DNA of 64,000 bases from Ancistrus triradiatus (GCA_025084515.1 JAJAGP010000209.1:342341-406340); one strand, 5' to 3'. Shown: positions 10,331 to 22,990, counted from the first letter of the stretch. Numbers and translations: made by a program. Notes: generated from the sequence alone by a model not told the origin.

Positions 10331-10463
10331 CGGGATCTATGGACCAAGCGGGTTTGTACGAAAGTGATGATCTAAGGATTTAAACAGGCAAAAGGTTAAA
10401 TGTTTGCAACGTGTGAGTCCTGACAGACCCTTTCTCCACTGTGAAGTACTGGACCTGCCATCG
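10300..10463 (+). other. probable non-coding first exon of the PLEKHG-family gene
   Basis: The right edge is a strong donor (tcg|gtaagt at 10464). The left edge is set approximately by the GC boxes. Two short overlapping upstream reading frames are present: 10328-10375 (15 residues) and 10339-10383 (14 residues). Neither continues into the donor in frame. The next exon on the + strand that fits is 30193-30254, which carries the start codon; joining the two is inference. Confidence 0.5.
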
Positions 10464-13400
10464 GTAAGTTTTATTTAATTTATGTTAAAAGTGTGGCGCT
10501 TGATGTATGTCAGCTATTGCAATGACCTCCATCGCGTAGGTAGACATCAGACATGCAGATATGTCGACCAAGTTTGGCGTGATTTTGTTTTGTTTTGAGG
10601 TTTTCACATGAAGTCATGCTTGGGAATTCTTTGCACAGTTTTTGAATCGAGATGCCCCCTTTGAATTAATTCTTAAAGTTTTTAACTGGAACCATTTCTT
10701 CCATATATGGGCTGTAAAGTTTCTTTGCACCTGAAAGTGGTCCTTAAATCCCAAATGGTCATTGTTGGCGACGCTCACTAAAATAACAGTTCCAGTTTGC
10801 AAATATTGGGGTTGTCTGTGTTATACTTGGAAATTTCACAGGTTGAACCACTTTAAGAAGCTACTTTGATTTAGAACCAACATTACAAGTGCTTTGGATC
10901 CAATCTTTCAATATTTTCCCTTACCTAGAATCATCACACTCCCAAGCGATTGAGGAACCACTTTCTCCACGAGTGATACCAACCTTTTCTTGAAGGGCTC
11001 TCCTTAAAAAGCTTCTGCTTTGTGGTTCATCATAGATCTTTTAAGCTTCCCCATGATGTCCAATATGGTTTAGAGGCTAAATGGAACTTGTCATAAACAA
11101 TTTTCCCCATTATCAGAAGGTCACAAACCTTATTGTTTATTTTCCATGTTCCCTTGCCTTTTATAGTCTTTTCCGAAAATGAGTATTACTTCCAATCTTT
11201 ATTATTTATAAACTGACAGTAAAACATGGTACTCTAGACTCTAAATGGGTCTTCCCAGATATGGACAGTGTGTCCTTTCAAAGTCTCATGAGATTAAGAT
11301 GACACATAAAATAATAATATCTGTCCACCACGACAAAATCCCCATTGTTGGATTACCACCTACAGAGTTCATATAAACTGAGCTGAGCACAAATGACCAC
11401 TGTATAGTCTGTACGTTTTTCATTCTGGGAGGCTTGTAGGAAAGGTCAGATGTGCAGTGAGATTGTAATATCGCATTCCGTATGATCACTTAGCGTAGAC
11501 CATAGAAGATAATCCACAAACTCTTGCTCTGCACGGAGCCATTCTTTTCAGTATTGTTTCTTCACTAGTGCGTGGAAAGGCAGGAAATTGCCAAATGTAA
11601 TATGTGATGAACAGCTTATTGGCGTTTGTGTTTTGAGGGTTTTCCAGTCAAGCTTTAGTACACCCAGCTCGTATGCCTTCCATCAGACACTGTACCTTGG
11701 ATCTAGAGACAGTTCACACAGATTTGGCAAGGCCAGCCGGTACAGAACTGATAATGCTTGTTTGCTTTTACAGAAGAAAGCATCCCTGGCTGCTGAACTT
11801 TGGTCTTGATCAGGGTATGCGTTTTATAGTTGTTTTTAAAGAGCATGTCATCCAGACTCCAGCATTTTTTGCGTTCTATACTCTTTAGATAATCTCTCGA
11901 TGAGCTATGCTGCAGCAATGCATGCATGTACTAGTTTGTCTTTGGGATTCCAGAGAAGCTTCCATGATGCTGAACATAAACACGCTTCAAAATGTTTAAA
12001 ACTTCAATGGAGTTGGGCCAGATGGTTGATTGTTTGTAGAATTGACCACACAGTCTATATGGTGTAGGTAACATAAGCTCTGCTGTATGTCTCCTCTTAA
12101 TGTGCAGGTCTGGTTGCTTTTTTGTTTACTTTAGCATTAGCAGATACAATAGAGATCTCCTCCCTGTGTACTGATCCTAACATTGATATAAGGTGTAATG
12201 AGAAAAGAGAAGAAAACATTCCTAATGTTTTATGCTTTTTTTTTTTGGTCACTCTCACTGCCATTCTCTGGGGAGTTGTCTCTTTTTTGGGGGGCCAAAA
12301 TGACCATGATCAGAAAGTGAAAGTTTCTCTTTTTGTAGCTAGTGCCAGTTTTCACTGTTTGATGAAATGGCTGTAACTGTTTTACTGATGAGACAAGTGT
12401 ACTTCTTTAACTGTTTGTACCCTACCTATCCCCATAGATTTATTCTGCTTGTCTAAAATAAGTTTAAAATTAGCAGTAAAAGCTGCTTAAAGGCTGTTTT
12501 TAACTATTACAGCACATCTGTGACCAAAAATACTCCAGCTGACGCATCGCTCCGTCTGTTGCCAGAGACCACACTCAAGTCAATGCCAATTTAGCATGAT
12601 CAATTAACCTAACATGCATGCCTTTGGACTGTGGGAGGAAACCGGAGTACCCGGAGTAAACCCACACAGACACGGAGAGGACGGGCAGACTCCACACAGA
12701 AAGGACCCAGGCCTCTCCATCATGGGATTGAACCCGGGACGTTCTTGCTGTGAGGCGGTGGTGCTACCCACCTAACCACCATGCCGCCCTATTACAGCAC
12801 ATCTTGCTGTGGTAATATGGGCAGAAGTTTGTAACCCCGAGGAAAGAAAGGTTTTTTAGTGCCTCTTGACTTCCAGTCTGGTATTGTAGCTCACAATAGC
12901 ACATAGTGGATAATTCTACATAATTTGAGCTTGAATGGAAGTTTAGGTTCAGTATACAAAGCCCTGATGTAAAACTGTCACACAGTCAGAGCCATTATAA
13001 TCAGTGTCACCTCCTGCTGAGCATGACTATTCCACTTCTCTAAATGTCTGGATTGCAAGTGTAGAACACTCCCAGACTGCTACTGCAATAAAAAGGAGAC
13101 TGAACTGCCTCTGGTATGTTGACCTGTGCTGAAGGTCAGCTTGGACTTGACACGCCAATGTTCATATAAGGTGTCTTTTAATAGGTTTTACAGCCGTAAC
13201 TATGCTTGAAGGACCTGATTGTTCTGGGACTATTTAAATCTATACTGGGATTTCTTCGTCTGGCACAGGAAATTATAATTACTACCATACTACAGAATGC
13301 AGGCCAGTAATGTGTGCCATGCAGGATAAGTAATGTGGATGTGTAACTAGAAAAAAAAAAAAATTCTGAGAAGTATGCAGTTATAAGTGTAGCTGTATTC

Positions 13401-13756
13401 ACATGTTAATGTTTTTTAAGAAGTCAACTCCTCTTGGATGACAAATTCTATTTGTATACCTTGTTTAGTTGAGGTCCTGTGAAACTTGTTTACTAGTAGT
13501 TACTTCACTCCCTGCTAGCTGCTGGTGTGCTCTCGGGTTTATAGGGCTGTCAAAAATAAAATCAGAATCCAAATGTTTGTCAAATTCGATGAGGAAAAAA
13601 AAATCATACATTTAAATGTAAAATACGAAATTCTAATGTCAATTCATCAGCTGACTGTAATCAGAATGGTTTTGCAAGTACGTACCATTGCTTCCCAATT
13701 TCTGTAACACCGGTGCTCCCAACTTTAAAGCAATCAATAATATGTCATAAAGATAT
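10464..13756 (+). other. PLEKHG intron 1, first part
   Basis: Apart from one SINE (12598-12789) this 3.3-kb stretch is free of recognisable repeats. I see no exon with matching phase. Low repeat content directly after a first exon often marks regulatory intron sequence, but no specific site can be named. Confidence 0.5.
12598..12789 (-). repeat. SINE family 2, partial
   Basis: The antisense copy has the head at the right (gggattgaacccgggac is the complement of the B-box region) and the body 'ggaggaaaccggagtaccc'. It lacks its 3' tail. Confidence 0.75.
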
Positions 13757-14478
13757 ACAGTGATGCTTGAAAGTTTGTGAACCCTTTAGAATTTTCTATA
13801 TTTCTGCATAAATATGACCTAAAACATCATCAGATTTTCACAAGTCCTAAAAGTAGATAAAGAGAACCCAGTTAAACAAATGAGAGAAAAATATTATACT
13901 TGGTCATTTATTTATTGAGGAAAATGATCCAATATTACATATTAGTGAGTGGCAAAAGTATGTGAACCTCTAGAATTAGCAGTTAATTTGAAGGTGAAAT
14001 TAGAGTCAGGTGTTTTCAATCAGGTGTGAGTGGGCACCCTGTTTTATTTAAAGAACAGGGATCTATCAAAGTCTGCTCTTCACAACACGTTTGTGGAAGT
14101 GTATCATGGCACCAACAAATGAGATTTCTGAGGACCTCAGAAAAAGAGTTGTTGATGCTCATTAAGTTGGAAAATGTTACAAAACCATCTCTAAAGAGTT
14201 TGGACTCCACCAATCCACAGTCAGACAGATTGTGTACAAATGGAGGAAATTCAAGACCATCGGAAGTCCTGACCGTAATCCAATTGAAATATTGTGGGAG
14301 GACCTGAAGTGAGCAGTTAATGTGAGGAAACCCACCAACATCCCAGAGTTGAAGCTGTTCTGTATGGAGGAATGGGCTAAAATTTCTCCAAGCCAGTGTG
14401 CAGGACTGATCAACAGTTACAGGAAACGCTTAGTTGCAGTTATTGCTGCACAGGGGGGTCACACCAGAAGGGGTTAAA
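13757..14478 (+). mobile_element. Tc1-like family A, internally deleted copy (A2)
   Basis: The 5' end 'cagtgatgcttgaaagtttg' is intact and followed by the standard leader. The 3' terminal repeat is missing after 'cacaccagaaggggttaa'. The interior has lost most of the catalytic domain. Confidence 0.85.
14106..14476 (+). pseudogene. family A transposase pseudogene (A2)
   Basis: The frame opens MAPTNEISEDLRKRVVDAH and meets a stop. The helix-turn-helix region continues (FGLHQSTVRQIVYKWRKFK in the family). It then joins directly to the C-terminal motif SPDRNPIEILWEDLK, deleting the two catalytic Asp regions. The fixed end reads through to TAA at 14474-14476. Confidence 0.8.
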
Positions 14479-14699
14479 AACAAAAAAGGGTTTAAAATGT
14501 TTGTTTTACATTAACGGTGCTTGGTAATGTGTATACAGTTGAGAAACAACTAGCCATGCCTAGTACTGTGCGATATGACCCCAGATCAATATCTCAATTA
14601 CGATTAATAAACAATCATTTCGTTTTATTATTTTTCTTTTTAACTTGTAGTTCAAGGTTTATACTGCAAATATGCTTAAACATTAAAACTAGGATTTTT

Positions 14700-15075
14700 T
14701 TTTTCTAATGAAAGTGTGCATATCATTGTTATTTTAAAATAACTGAAAGAAACGCACACAAGTGAACTATGTAGTTATTGATTGAATATTTCGACCAATT
14801 GAAATCACCATTCATGATATAGTAGGATATGGCATCAGTTATTTCTTTCCATTTTCTAGAATACTTTTCATACAGTGTACTGTTAGTAAATGGTTGTGTT
14901 ATTGATAGCTGCTTTGTGGGGACACTTGTTGCTGAGCACTTGTCAGTCTCTCTCTTTTTAGGAGCCATACACTGTTCATATTTGGTGTCGTGATTGTGAA
15001 GTATTGAAAGAGCCTGATGGTATTACCTTTGGTGATTGAAACTGTTTTTCTTTATGGTGTCATCTTCTCTAAAGC
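14700..15075 (-). pseudogene. hAT-type (ZBED-like) transposase fragment
   Basis: On the - strand an open segment at 14729-14968 reads MAPKKRETDKC, then KQLSITQPFTNSTLYEKYSR and KWKEITDAISYYI. The last motif is the conserved start of the dimerisation/catalytic region in hAT transposases of the ZBED-like group. Upstream, at 14960-15075, a shifted frame gives WTPFG-like and HNHDTKYEQ stretches, a remnant of the BED zinc finger's aromatic start and His end. Everything after the N-terminal third is missing. Confidence 0.6.
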
Positions 15076-17388
15076 CCCAAAAGGTGTCCAAACGACAGAC
15101 ACAATATTTTTCTTTGATATAAGCTCCTCAGTATTCAGTAGATAATCAATAGTTACTGATATAAGCTACTCAGTGTTTGCTGCCATGTCGCTGATTGGAC
15201 AGGGTGGAGTCACGGGACTCCACACATGGTTGTATATTTCTAAGGGGACAGTACATGAACACAGTGGAGAATGTATTAACAAAATTTTAAAAAGTATAAA
15301 TGGAATTTAAACCAATGAATTAACTGACATGGGTAAGATTATGCAGTAAGTGGTTCTGAATATCAGTTTCCATTCATTTTCAATTAATCACCAAGACCAG
15401 CCATGCCTAATATTACTAATTTTACTATTAAATAAGTTGATTGCGCTGAAAACCCACCCATCTACCCATGAGAAATGGGAGCTTATGTAGTTTATTATCA
15501 GCTAGCTAACCAGTCTGTTTTTTTATTAAGGGTGAAAGAGTCATAATATCTTTTTTGTATCATGCTACATAATTGTTTAATTGGTCACGTCAGGATACTT
15601 TAAATATGTAAATGAGTGTTCTTCTGGAAAGCGCAACCAGTTTTCCTCCTCATTTTACGCTCATTCAGTGTGATCCTGAAAGCCAGCAGATTTGCCCGTG
15701 TTGATGGGTCTGTTTTGAATTTGACTTTTCAAGCTGCGGGCGATGGAGTAATTAAGCTGTTTTGTGAAGATCTGAAAACTGTTTTGACTAATGTGGTCAG
15801 AACAACTGCATAAACTAGTGTCACTGAGGTCACGGTGGGTTTATGTGAGAGCGTGTTATGTAGTTTTGAGTGAATTATGCTTCTCCCATCCCACGTTGGG
15901 ACAGACGGTGAGCAGCTGAGTTGCGTGGGGGCTGAGCAATGATAGGGGTAAATTGTGGGAAAGTGGAACCTCCTCTTATATTGTCTAAATGAGTTTGTGG
16001 AGAGTGAAATGTTCTCTTTAAAAAAGGGAGGGGGGGTTCCAAGGGTAAGAATAAGGTCATCCAAGATAAACATGCAGCACACTGCTGGAATAATAAAGCC
16101 TCTGTCTTAGGCAAGACACTTCTCGACCATGCACAGAGCTGTCAGTTTGTTAGTTGTTCTCCATTTTTGTAAAGGACATCTAGCTACTGAGGTTTTGCAG
16201 CAGGCTTTAGCTGTTGACTGGAGTTGTCTTTGAGGCTTGTGGAGTACTCCACTTATCCCATGGGTCCACTTATTACACGGGGTCAAACACTGCCTAGCTA
16301 CAACGGAAGAGAGGAGGCTGGTCTGGAAGGTTGTTCTTGATGTTGCTTGGACGCTTGACTTGTTTAGCCATCGGAAGTGCTGTAATTAAGGAAGTAATTC
16401 TCACTGTCTGGCCTGTGCAGAATCTGGAGGAGTCTGGGGTTACCATTCAGTCAGTCTTAAAACCAGTCACAGAGTGCATGTACATTCCCATGAACAGTCC
16501 GATCTTTGAGATTATAATCTTTAATCACATTATTTATGTAATTGGCCGTGTAATCTTTAATGGCTGATTTTTAATCAGTAAATTTACCTGTCACATTTGC
16601 TGTTATTTTAAAGCGCATGGTATCTCACTTGATTTCACTGTATGCACACAGGTCCCTACAGATTATTGCTAAATAGCACTCTGGACATGTATGCATGTTC
16701 AGCTTCATGGTAATGGTAATGTTTTTATTACTATTTTGCCCATTCACGGTAGTCTGTTTTAACTCTGGGTTTTCCGCAGAGACAAAGTACCAATCTTGGC
16801 TAAAGTTTCAACAATCTATGTTTAAACATAATGGGTTCTGCACAATGTCTGAGAGGTCAATTGCTTCTGGATTTGTGTTTGGTGATTGCACTAATGGCTC
16901 CCAAAGGATTTCACAAGAAGGTAATCAAACATATGGTACAGTCATTGGTGCATGCATGGACATTTCTACAACAAGTGTGCACTGTCAACGTCAGTGGCCA
17001 TTTCTATTAAGCCCAGCTGAATCAAATAAATGGTCTCCTGTGGGCAGCTATGGCTAATTCAGACTTGCTGTGTAAATGCACAGCTTGAGCTAGTAAAAGG
17101 CAACAAGTATTCTTTCTGGCTGTCATTGCAATTGAAATAATTTGTAAATTGTATTATGTCGATACTCTGTTGCTTATCTAAAAATCAGTGGTTTATTCTC
17201 ACAACTGGCAGCATTTAAAAATAAATAAATAAAAACAATCTTTTGGTTGAAACTGTCCATTTCTTTAAATGAAAACTTTTGGCTACTGATATTTCGATAC
17301 ATCCGTAGTCTTCTCTGGATCAAATTAGATATCATAATGGCATCTTTGTGAACACTTGTCCACAATCAAAACTCTCAAATATTTACCA
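15076..17388 (+). other. PLEKHG intron 1, unannotated part
   Basis: No repeat or exon was recognised. Short open frames at 15616-15813, 15729-16114 and 16695-17057 have no recognisable domain and no fitting splice sites. Nothing else to report. Confidence 0.45.
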
Positions 17389-17508
17389 CTCACTCACATG
17401 CTTATCCGCTCGATGCTAGACAGGGTTGCGTAAGAGATGGAGCCTAGCCGGAAGCACTGGGTGCAAGGCAGGAACAATCCCAGTCAGAGTGCCAACCCTT
17501 CGCAGTAA
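17389..17508 (-). repeat. SINE family 2, 3' tail fragment
   Basis: The antisense tail includes 'cttatccgctcgatgctaga', 'aagcactgggtgcaaggc' and 'aggaacaatcccagt'. Only the LINE-like tail half is present. Confidence 0.55.
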
Positions 17509-17559
17509 ATATTACGTTTATCATCAATAAAGTGATTTTACAACAGTGAGTCAGTTAAT

Positions 17560-18240
17560 CCGCTTAAGGCAGTGACACCATTTGCCCAAAGGTATTTAGA
17601 CACCCTTTCTAATTGGTGATCTGTTGTTATTTCAGCCACAATCACTACTAAAAGGTTCATATTACAGACAGTAACGGTTGAATGGGTTGGACTAAACACC
17701 TCAGTGACTCATTTATGACAGTTTTATAGATTCCCGCCTCCACCATCTTTCTGCCTTACCCTCCTAAATAGTTTCCATGAGCAAACGGTTTGCCAGCTTT
17801 ACATTACATTACATTTACAGCATTTAGCAGACGCCCTTATCCAGAGCGACTTACAATTGATACAGTCTTACAATCCAAGCAATTGTGGGTTAAGGGTCTT
17901 GCTCAAGGGCCCAACAGTGGCCGCTTGGCAGAGGTGGGATTTGAACCCTGGACCTTCTGATCCATAGTCCTGTACCTTAACCGCTAGGCTACCACAGTCC
18001 CCGCTTTAATGGTGAACTTGGGTGATTTGCACATATCACTGACCTTAATTCCATCAAACACCTTTGAGATGATTTGGAGTGTCAGCAGTGAGTCAGGGCT
18101 TATTGTCCAACATTAGTGCGTGATCTCATGGTCATGTTCCAAAATCAGGTGGACAGTCCTTCCAGAAGGAAGATGACTTCTGTAGCTCTCTATACTAATA
18201 CCCATGCTTGGATGTATCTTTGAGTCTCCACAGACTGTAT
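17560..18240 (+). mobile_element. Tc1-like family I remnant (I2), interrupted by a SINE
   Basis: The left part (17567-17800) starts with 'caaaggtatttagacaccc'. The right part (18009-18240) encodes a decayed transposase C-terminus (DLNSIKHL then DDLE on the + strand), which corresponds to the DLNPIEHLWDELE motif of the family with the catalytic Glu changed to Lys. SINE 1 copy S1 is inserted between the halves. Confidence 0.6.
17802..18002 (-). repeat. tRNA-derived SINE family 1, copy S1
   Basis: This is a complete antisense copy. The head at the right reads (as complement) ggggactgtggtagcctagc with A-box- and B-box-like sequences; the 3' end at the left is an (ATTTACATT)-type tail. It is flanked by gcttta at 17796-17801 and 18003-18008, a likely 6-base target duplication. 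Confidence 0.8.
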
Positions 18241-19831
18241 AGCATATGTAACATTACAGACGTTTTTTTGATGTCAGAAATTGCATAATACCTTTCAAAA
18301 TAGTGATCATAGAATAAAAATAAATCTATAAAAATCTGTTGAGGTAATAGCAGTCAAAGTCTGATTTTGTTTTTGTAGTTATGTGATAAATTAATAAATC
18401 CAGACACATTCACTGAGCATGTTTTATTATAATACTAAAGTATTAGGTCTACTTTTAATGACTCACATTGCCTCTCCAAACACATTACTAGGCAGGAATT
18501 GAGCAATTCTCATGAGTATGCTATGATATCACTTCCTTCCTCTATGGACCTACTTGAATCACAATAAGACATTACAACATGATCTTTAGGTTGGCTAACT
18601 CTTTTCTTTCTCAGTATATTTGCACTTAAGCATACCACAGATTGTACTTGTGTGTTCAACACCACTCTGACTGATATGAAAAGTTTCTTGATGGATGGAT
18701 GCTCCCTGTTTTGCAAAACCCCAAACCTGACAGCAAAGGGAGAGCCATAACATTCTTTTTATGATAGGGAGATAATGGAGATTAGCCGTTTTGCAACTCT
18801 CATTCTTCACATTAGTAAACCTGCTATTTTGGGCTTGTTTCTATGATCCAATAAGCATACCACAAGGGAAGAAGATACAATTTTCTGCAAACCTATATTT
18901 TATGGTATCCACCATGTCTAATTTATCTTAACTGCTGAGAAACATTAAGAGGCATTGCCACCTGTAGAGAAATGTGCAGAAAAAAGGAAGGGGAAAACCA
19001 TCTGTCTCCAATTTAGAGAACAAGTCCTGGATATCTACAGGCTTGGTGGTGGTTTTTGTGGGAGTGGCAGTCATTTCACAGGTCTTTTATGGTTGGTGCG
19101 TTTTATCAGCTGGGGGAACAAATGCTCTCTAGTTGTGTTTGACTCCGAGCCAGTTGGCAGTTACACATCTGTGTGGTATGTGGTGTGTAAGTATCGACAG
19201 TTTATAGTATAGGTAATCAGGAGAACATTTTCCATTTGTGCCAATAACAATGTTGATTCTAAAATTCTGTCTGGAAACTCCTAAATCAGTTTACTATTTT
19301 TTTAACTTCACTATTCACTCAGAAAAAGGTTCTTTGACTTTAAATTTGTGAAAAGGGGGAATTCCCCTAATACATGCTTCAGATTGATTTGATTAGAGGA
19401 TTTGTAAACACTTGTTCCTAACTGTTCTAGACAGACGTGTTCTTTTCCTACTTCTTAATCTTTTTCTTATCCCTTCTTGTTGTTTTTCTTTCAATATAGT
19501 TGGAGAACAAGCTTGGTTGACACAAGGGGTTGGTGGGCAAAGTGTTTTTTCCACAGATCATTTTGGGAAAAATGTCACAAAATGTATGAGTTAAGGTTTT
19601 ATTAAATGTGGGGATGACATTTTGTTAGGACAAAAAAAATTAAAAATGGTACTGGAGAATCAGCTGACTGTGTGTGTGGGGGGGGGGTTGGCTGTTGGCT
19701 GGCACAGCCTATAAAATAGTTTTTTATCATTTCACATACAATGGACACACCACTTTTAAATATAATGCCAACCATCTCCATACTGTGTACCGTCCCTACA
19801 AATGTACAGCATTTTTTCTTTCAAGACTAAA
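18241..19831 (+). other. PLEKHG intron 1, unannotated part
   Basis: No recognisable repeat or exon. It contains a short G run at 19679-19687 and ordinary AT-rich sequence. Confidence 0.45.
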
Positions 19832-20160
19832 TTTGCTCTAGCACTGTTGCCTCACAACTCCAGAGATGCTTGGTTTGATTCCTGGTTCAGACTCTGCCCG
19901 TGTGGAGTTTGCATATTTTCCAGCGTCTGCCTGGGTTTTTTTCCGGGTACCTCTGACATTCCAAAGAAGTACATTAGGTTGATTGGTGTATTTATATTGT
20001 CCCTGTGTGAGTGCGAGTGCACACCCTGTGATGGATTGACACTCTGAATAAGGTTGTTTCCTGCTTTGAACAGTGTACTCCCAAGTTGAGCCCCGGCTCC
20101 CCATGGCCCTGAACTGGAGTAAGCAGGTAGCAAAGTGTGAAGGAAGTAGATGAATTTGCT
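19832..20160 (+). repeat. SINE family 2, near-complete copy
   Basis: Head 'gcactgttgcctcacaactc', B box 'tttgattcctgg', body 'gtgtggagtttgcatatttt' and tail 'ccctgaactggagtaagcag' are all in order. Confidence 0.8.
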
Positions 20161-20194
20161 GGTGTATCAAAGCATTGGGTCATACTAAGCCATC

Positions 20195-21062
20195 AGTAGT
20201 GCCAATAATCCCAGTCTACAGGAAATTCTTGTGGCAGAAAGACAAAGCTGACGGACAGGGAGCACCACCGTGTTTCACGGCTTGTGAATAAAAATCATTT
20301 TGCTTCCAGGCAAGAATTGCATCTAGGAGTCAAAGGTCCTTCATAACCAATTTTTGAAGGAACACAATAGGGAACTGCATACCCTGAACATATGGAGCAG
20401 AGTGGCACACGAGGTCTTTGCTTGCTTCTGCTCAAAAAGTTGCCTGGTTACAGTGGGCGAAAAGACTCACTACTTGGACTGTTCATGACTGGAAACATGT
20501 TATCTGGCCAGATGAATCTCGTTTCTGCTTGTATTTGAGTGCTACGCGTTGTGTTAATCTAAGACCTCAGAATTTCTTCAATAAGGACTGTGGTTCAAGC
20601 TGGTTCAATATGGTGTGGTTCAAGCTGGATCTGGTTCTGTGATGTTCTGGGGATGTTTTAATTATGCAGAAATGGGTTATTTGGTTGATGTGACAGTAAA
20701 TTCCCCAAGGAACATAACATGCCTATACCTGTATTCCAAGATGAAAATTCTCGCGTTCACAGCACTGCAATTGTGACTGATTGGCATGATGAACACTCAG
20801 GAGTGGTCACACATTTGGACTGGCCTGCAAAATCTCCAGATGTGAATCTTTGGGACTATCCTGGAAAATCCTGGAAAAATGAAGTAAGATGCCAGGGAAG
20901 GCATCCACGAAATCTGTTGGAACTGTGCAATTATTTGATTCGTTGACACTTTTCCAGTCCATGCCCAATTGAATTGCAGCTGTTATTTGTGCTTGTGAAG
21001 GTATTGCACTCTATTAGGTACATTTCAGTCACAGGAGTCCTAATGTTTTGTCTGGTGTCTTA
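20195..21062 (+). mobile_element. Tc1-like family H copy, left end lost
   Basis: Transposase remnants are followed by the family right end, 'tcctaatgttttgtctggtg' up to about 21060, which abuts the TA of family D. The inverted partner end is seen at 46248 (actggacaaaacattag). Confidence 0.65.
20250..20946 (+). pseudogene. family H transposase pseudogene
   Basis: Recognisable in order are VHDWKHVIWPDESRFCLY (first catalytic Asp region), then GSVMFWGCF in another frame. Next comes VFQDENSRVH (second Asp region) and THLDWPAKSPDVN. The catalytic Glu is lost, because the residues between SPDVN and LWDY are deleted. Several frameshifts and stops are present. Confidence 0.7.
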
Positions 21063-21269
21063 ATACAGTGGTGTGAAAAAGTGTTTGTCCCCTTCCTGAT
21101 TACCTATTTCTTTGCATGCTTGTCACACTTAAGTGTTTCGGAACGTCAAACCAATTTAAATATTAGTCAAAGACAACACAATGCAGTTTTTAAATGAAGG
21201 TGTTTATTATGAAGAGAGAAAAAATCCAAACCTGCATGGCCCTGTGTGAAAAAGTGATTGCCCCTAAGC

Positions 21270-22284
21270 CTAATAACTGGTTGGGCCACCCTTAGCAGCA
21301 ACAACTGCAACCAAGCGTTTGTGATAACTTGCAATGAGTCTTCCACAGCGTTGTGGAGGAATTTTGGCCACTCATCTTTGCAGAATTGTTGTAATTCAGC
21401 CACACTGGAGGGTTTTCAAGCACCTTTTTAAGGTCATGCCACAGCATCTCAATAGGATTCAGGTCAGGACATTGACTAGGCCATTCCAAAGTCTTCATTT
21501 TGTTTTTCTTCAGCCATTCAGAGGTGGACTTGCTGGTGTGTTTTGGATCATTGTCCTCCTGCAGAACCCAAGTTTGTTTCAGCTTGGGGTCACGAACAGA
21601 TGGCCGGACATTCTCCTTCAGGATTGCTTGGTAGACAGCAGAATTCATAGTTCCATTTATCACAGAAAGTCTTCCAGATCCTGAAGCAGCCAAAACAGCC
21701 CCAGACCATCACACTACCCACCACCATATGTTTACTGTTGCTGTAATGTTCTTTTTTCTGAAATGCTGTGTTACTTTTACGCCAGATTGTAATGGGACAC
21801 ACACCTTCCCAAAGAGTTCAGCTTTTGTCTTGTCAGTCCACAGAATGTTTCCCAAAAGTCTTGAGGATCATCAAGATGTGTTCTGGAAAAACTGAGAAGA
21901 GCTTGAATGTTCTTTTTGCTCAGCAGTGGTTTTCGTTTTGGAACTCTGCCATGCAGGCCATTTTTGCAGAGTCTCTTTCTTATGGTGGAGGGATGAACAC
22001 TGACCGTAACTGAGGCAAGTGAGGCCTGCAGTTCTTTGTATGTTGTTGTGGGGTCTTTTGTGACCTCTTGGACGAGTTGTTGCTGCGCTCCTGGGGTAAT
22101 TTTGGTCGGCCGGCCACTCCTGGGAAGGTTTGCCACTGTTCCATGTCTTCGCCATTTGTGGATAATGGCTCTCACTGTGGTTCTCTGGAGTCCCAAAGCT
22201 TTAGAAATGGCTTTATAATCCTTTCCAGACTGATAGATCTGAATTACTTTCTTTCTCAATTGTTCCTGAATTTCTTTGGACCAT
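21270..22284 (-). pseudogene. family D transposase pseudogene, nearly full length
   Basis: This is about 338 codons, the usual Tc1 length, from an ATG at 22284 to TAG at 21270-21272. Domains in order: paired-like helix-turn-helix (RKKVIQIYQSGKDYKAISKA, then TTVRAIIHKW) and GRPTKITP linker. Then come the first Asp in ILWTDKTKAELFG, a glycine-rich VVGSVMVWGCF box, the second Asp in EDNDPKHTSK, and Glu in CPDLNPIEMLW. The spacing between second Asp and Glu is 34 residues (DD34E). All three catalytic residues survive, but at least three frameshifts (about 22270, 21890-21905, 21780) kill it. Confidence 0.85.
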
Positions 22285-22480
22285 GATGTGTAGCTTTTAA
22301 GGATCTTGTGGTGTACTTTACTTTGTGAGGCAGGTCCTATTTAAGTGATGTCCTGATTGAGAACAGGTGTGGCAATAATCAGGCCTGGGTGTGGCTAGAG
22401 ACAGTGAACTCAGGTGTGATAAACCATAGTTAAGTTATGTTTTAACAAGGGGTGCAATCACTTTTTCACACAGGGCCATG

Positions 22481-22990
22481 TACTGTATTTTTCGGACCAT
22501 AAGGCGCACTTAAAATCCTTTTAATTTTCTCAAAAATCGACAGTGCGCTTTAAAATGCGGTGCGTCTAATGTATGAATTAATTCTGGTTGAGCCTTCTGA
22601 CCTAGAACCGATTGTAGATGGTACACGGCGCTCATAAATCTGTCAAAATGTTTTAGCACGGTCTTGGTAGGTTACGAAGCTTACCGCGCAGCATAGTGGA
22701 GTAATACGGTATGTGCTTCAGCATTAGGGTACGTGCATTCATTCATACATTTTCGAAGCGGATTTCAAACTCAACGCTATCAGTCACGCAGTACAACATG
22801 GACATAGAGCAGCTGCGAGAGAATTCAACATTAACGAATCAATGGTACGGAAGTGGAGGAAGCAAGAAGACGCCATGCGCCATGCACCAGGTACAGAAGA
22901 CCAAACTGAGTTTACGACGGAACTTAAGAGTTTTGTTTCATTTAATGCGGCTTATAACCCGGTGCGCTTTATGGTCCGGAAAATACGGTA
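22481..22990 (+). mobile_element. pogo-like non-autonomous DNA transposon, copy 2 (short form)
   Basis: TA duplications lie at 22481-22482 and 22989-22990. Inverted termini are 'ctgtatttttcggaccataa' and its complement. On the + strand, about 22752-22960, it carries an open helix-turn-helix segment (FEADFKLNAISHAVQHG, then REFNINESMVRKWRKQEDA), disturbed after that by a small insertion. It is inserted in the right inverted repeat of family D. Confidence 0.85.

Noticed and set aside
16695..17057. 120-codon frame with a hydrophobic N-terminus
   Set aside because: Looks signal-peptide-like at first (MFSFMVMVMFLLLFCPF), but no family match comes to mind and there is no promoter or splice context; not supported as a gene.
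21334..21684. 116-codon + strand frame
   Set aside because: Shadow of the family D transposase on the - strand.
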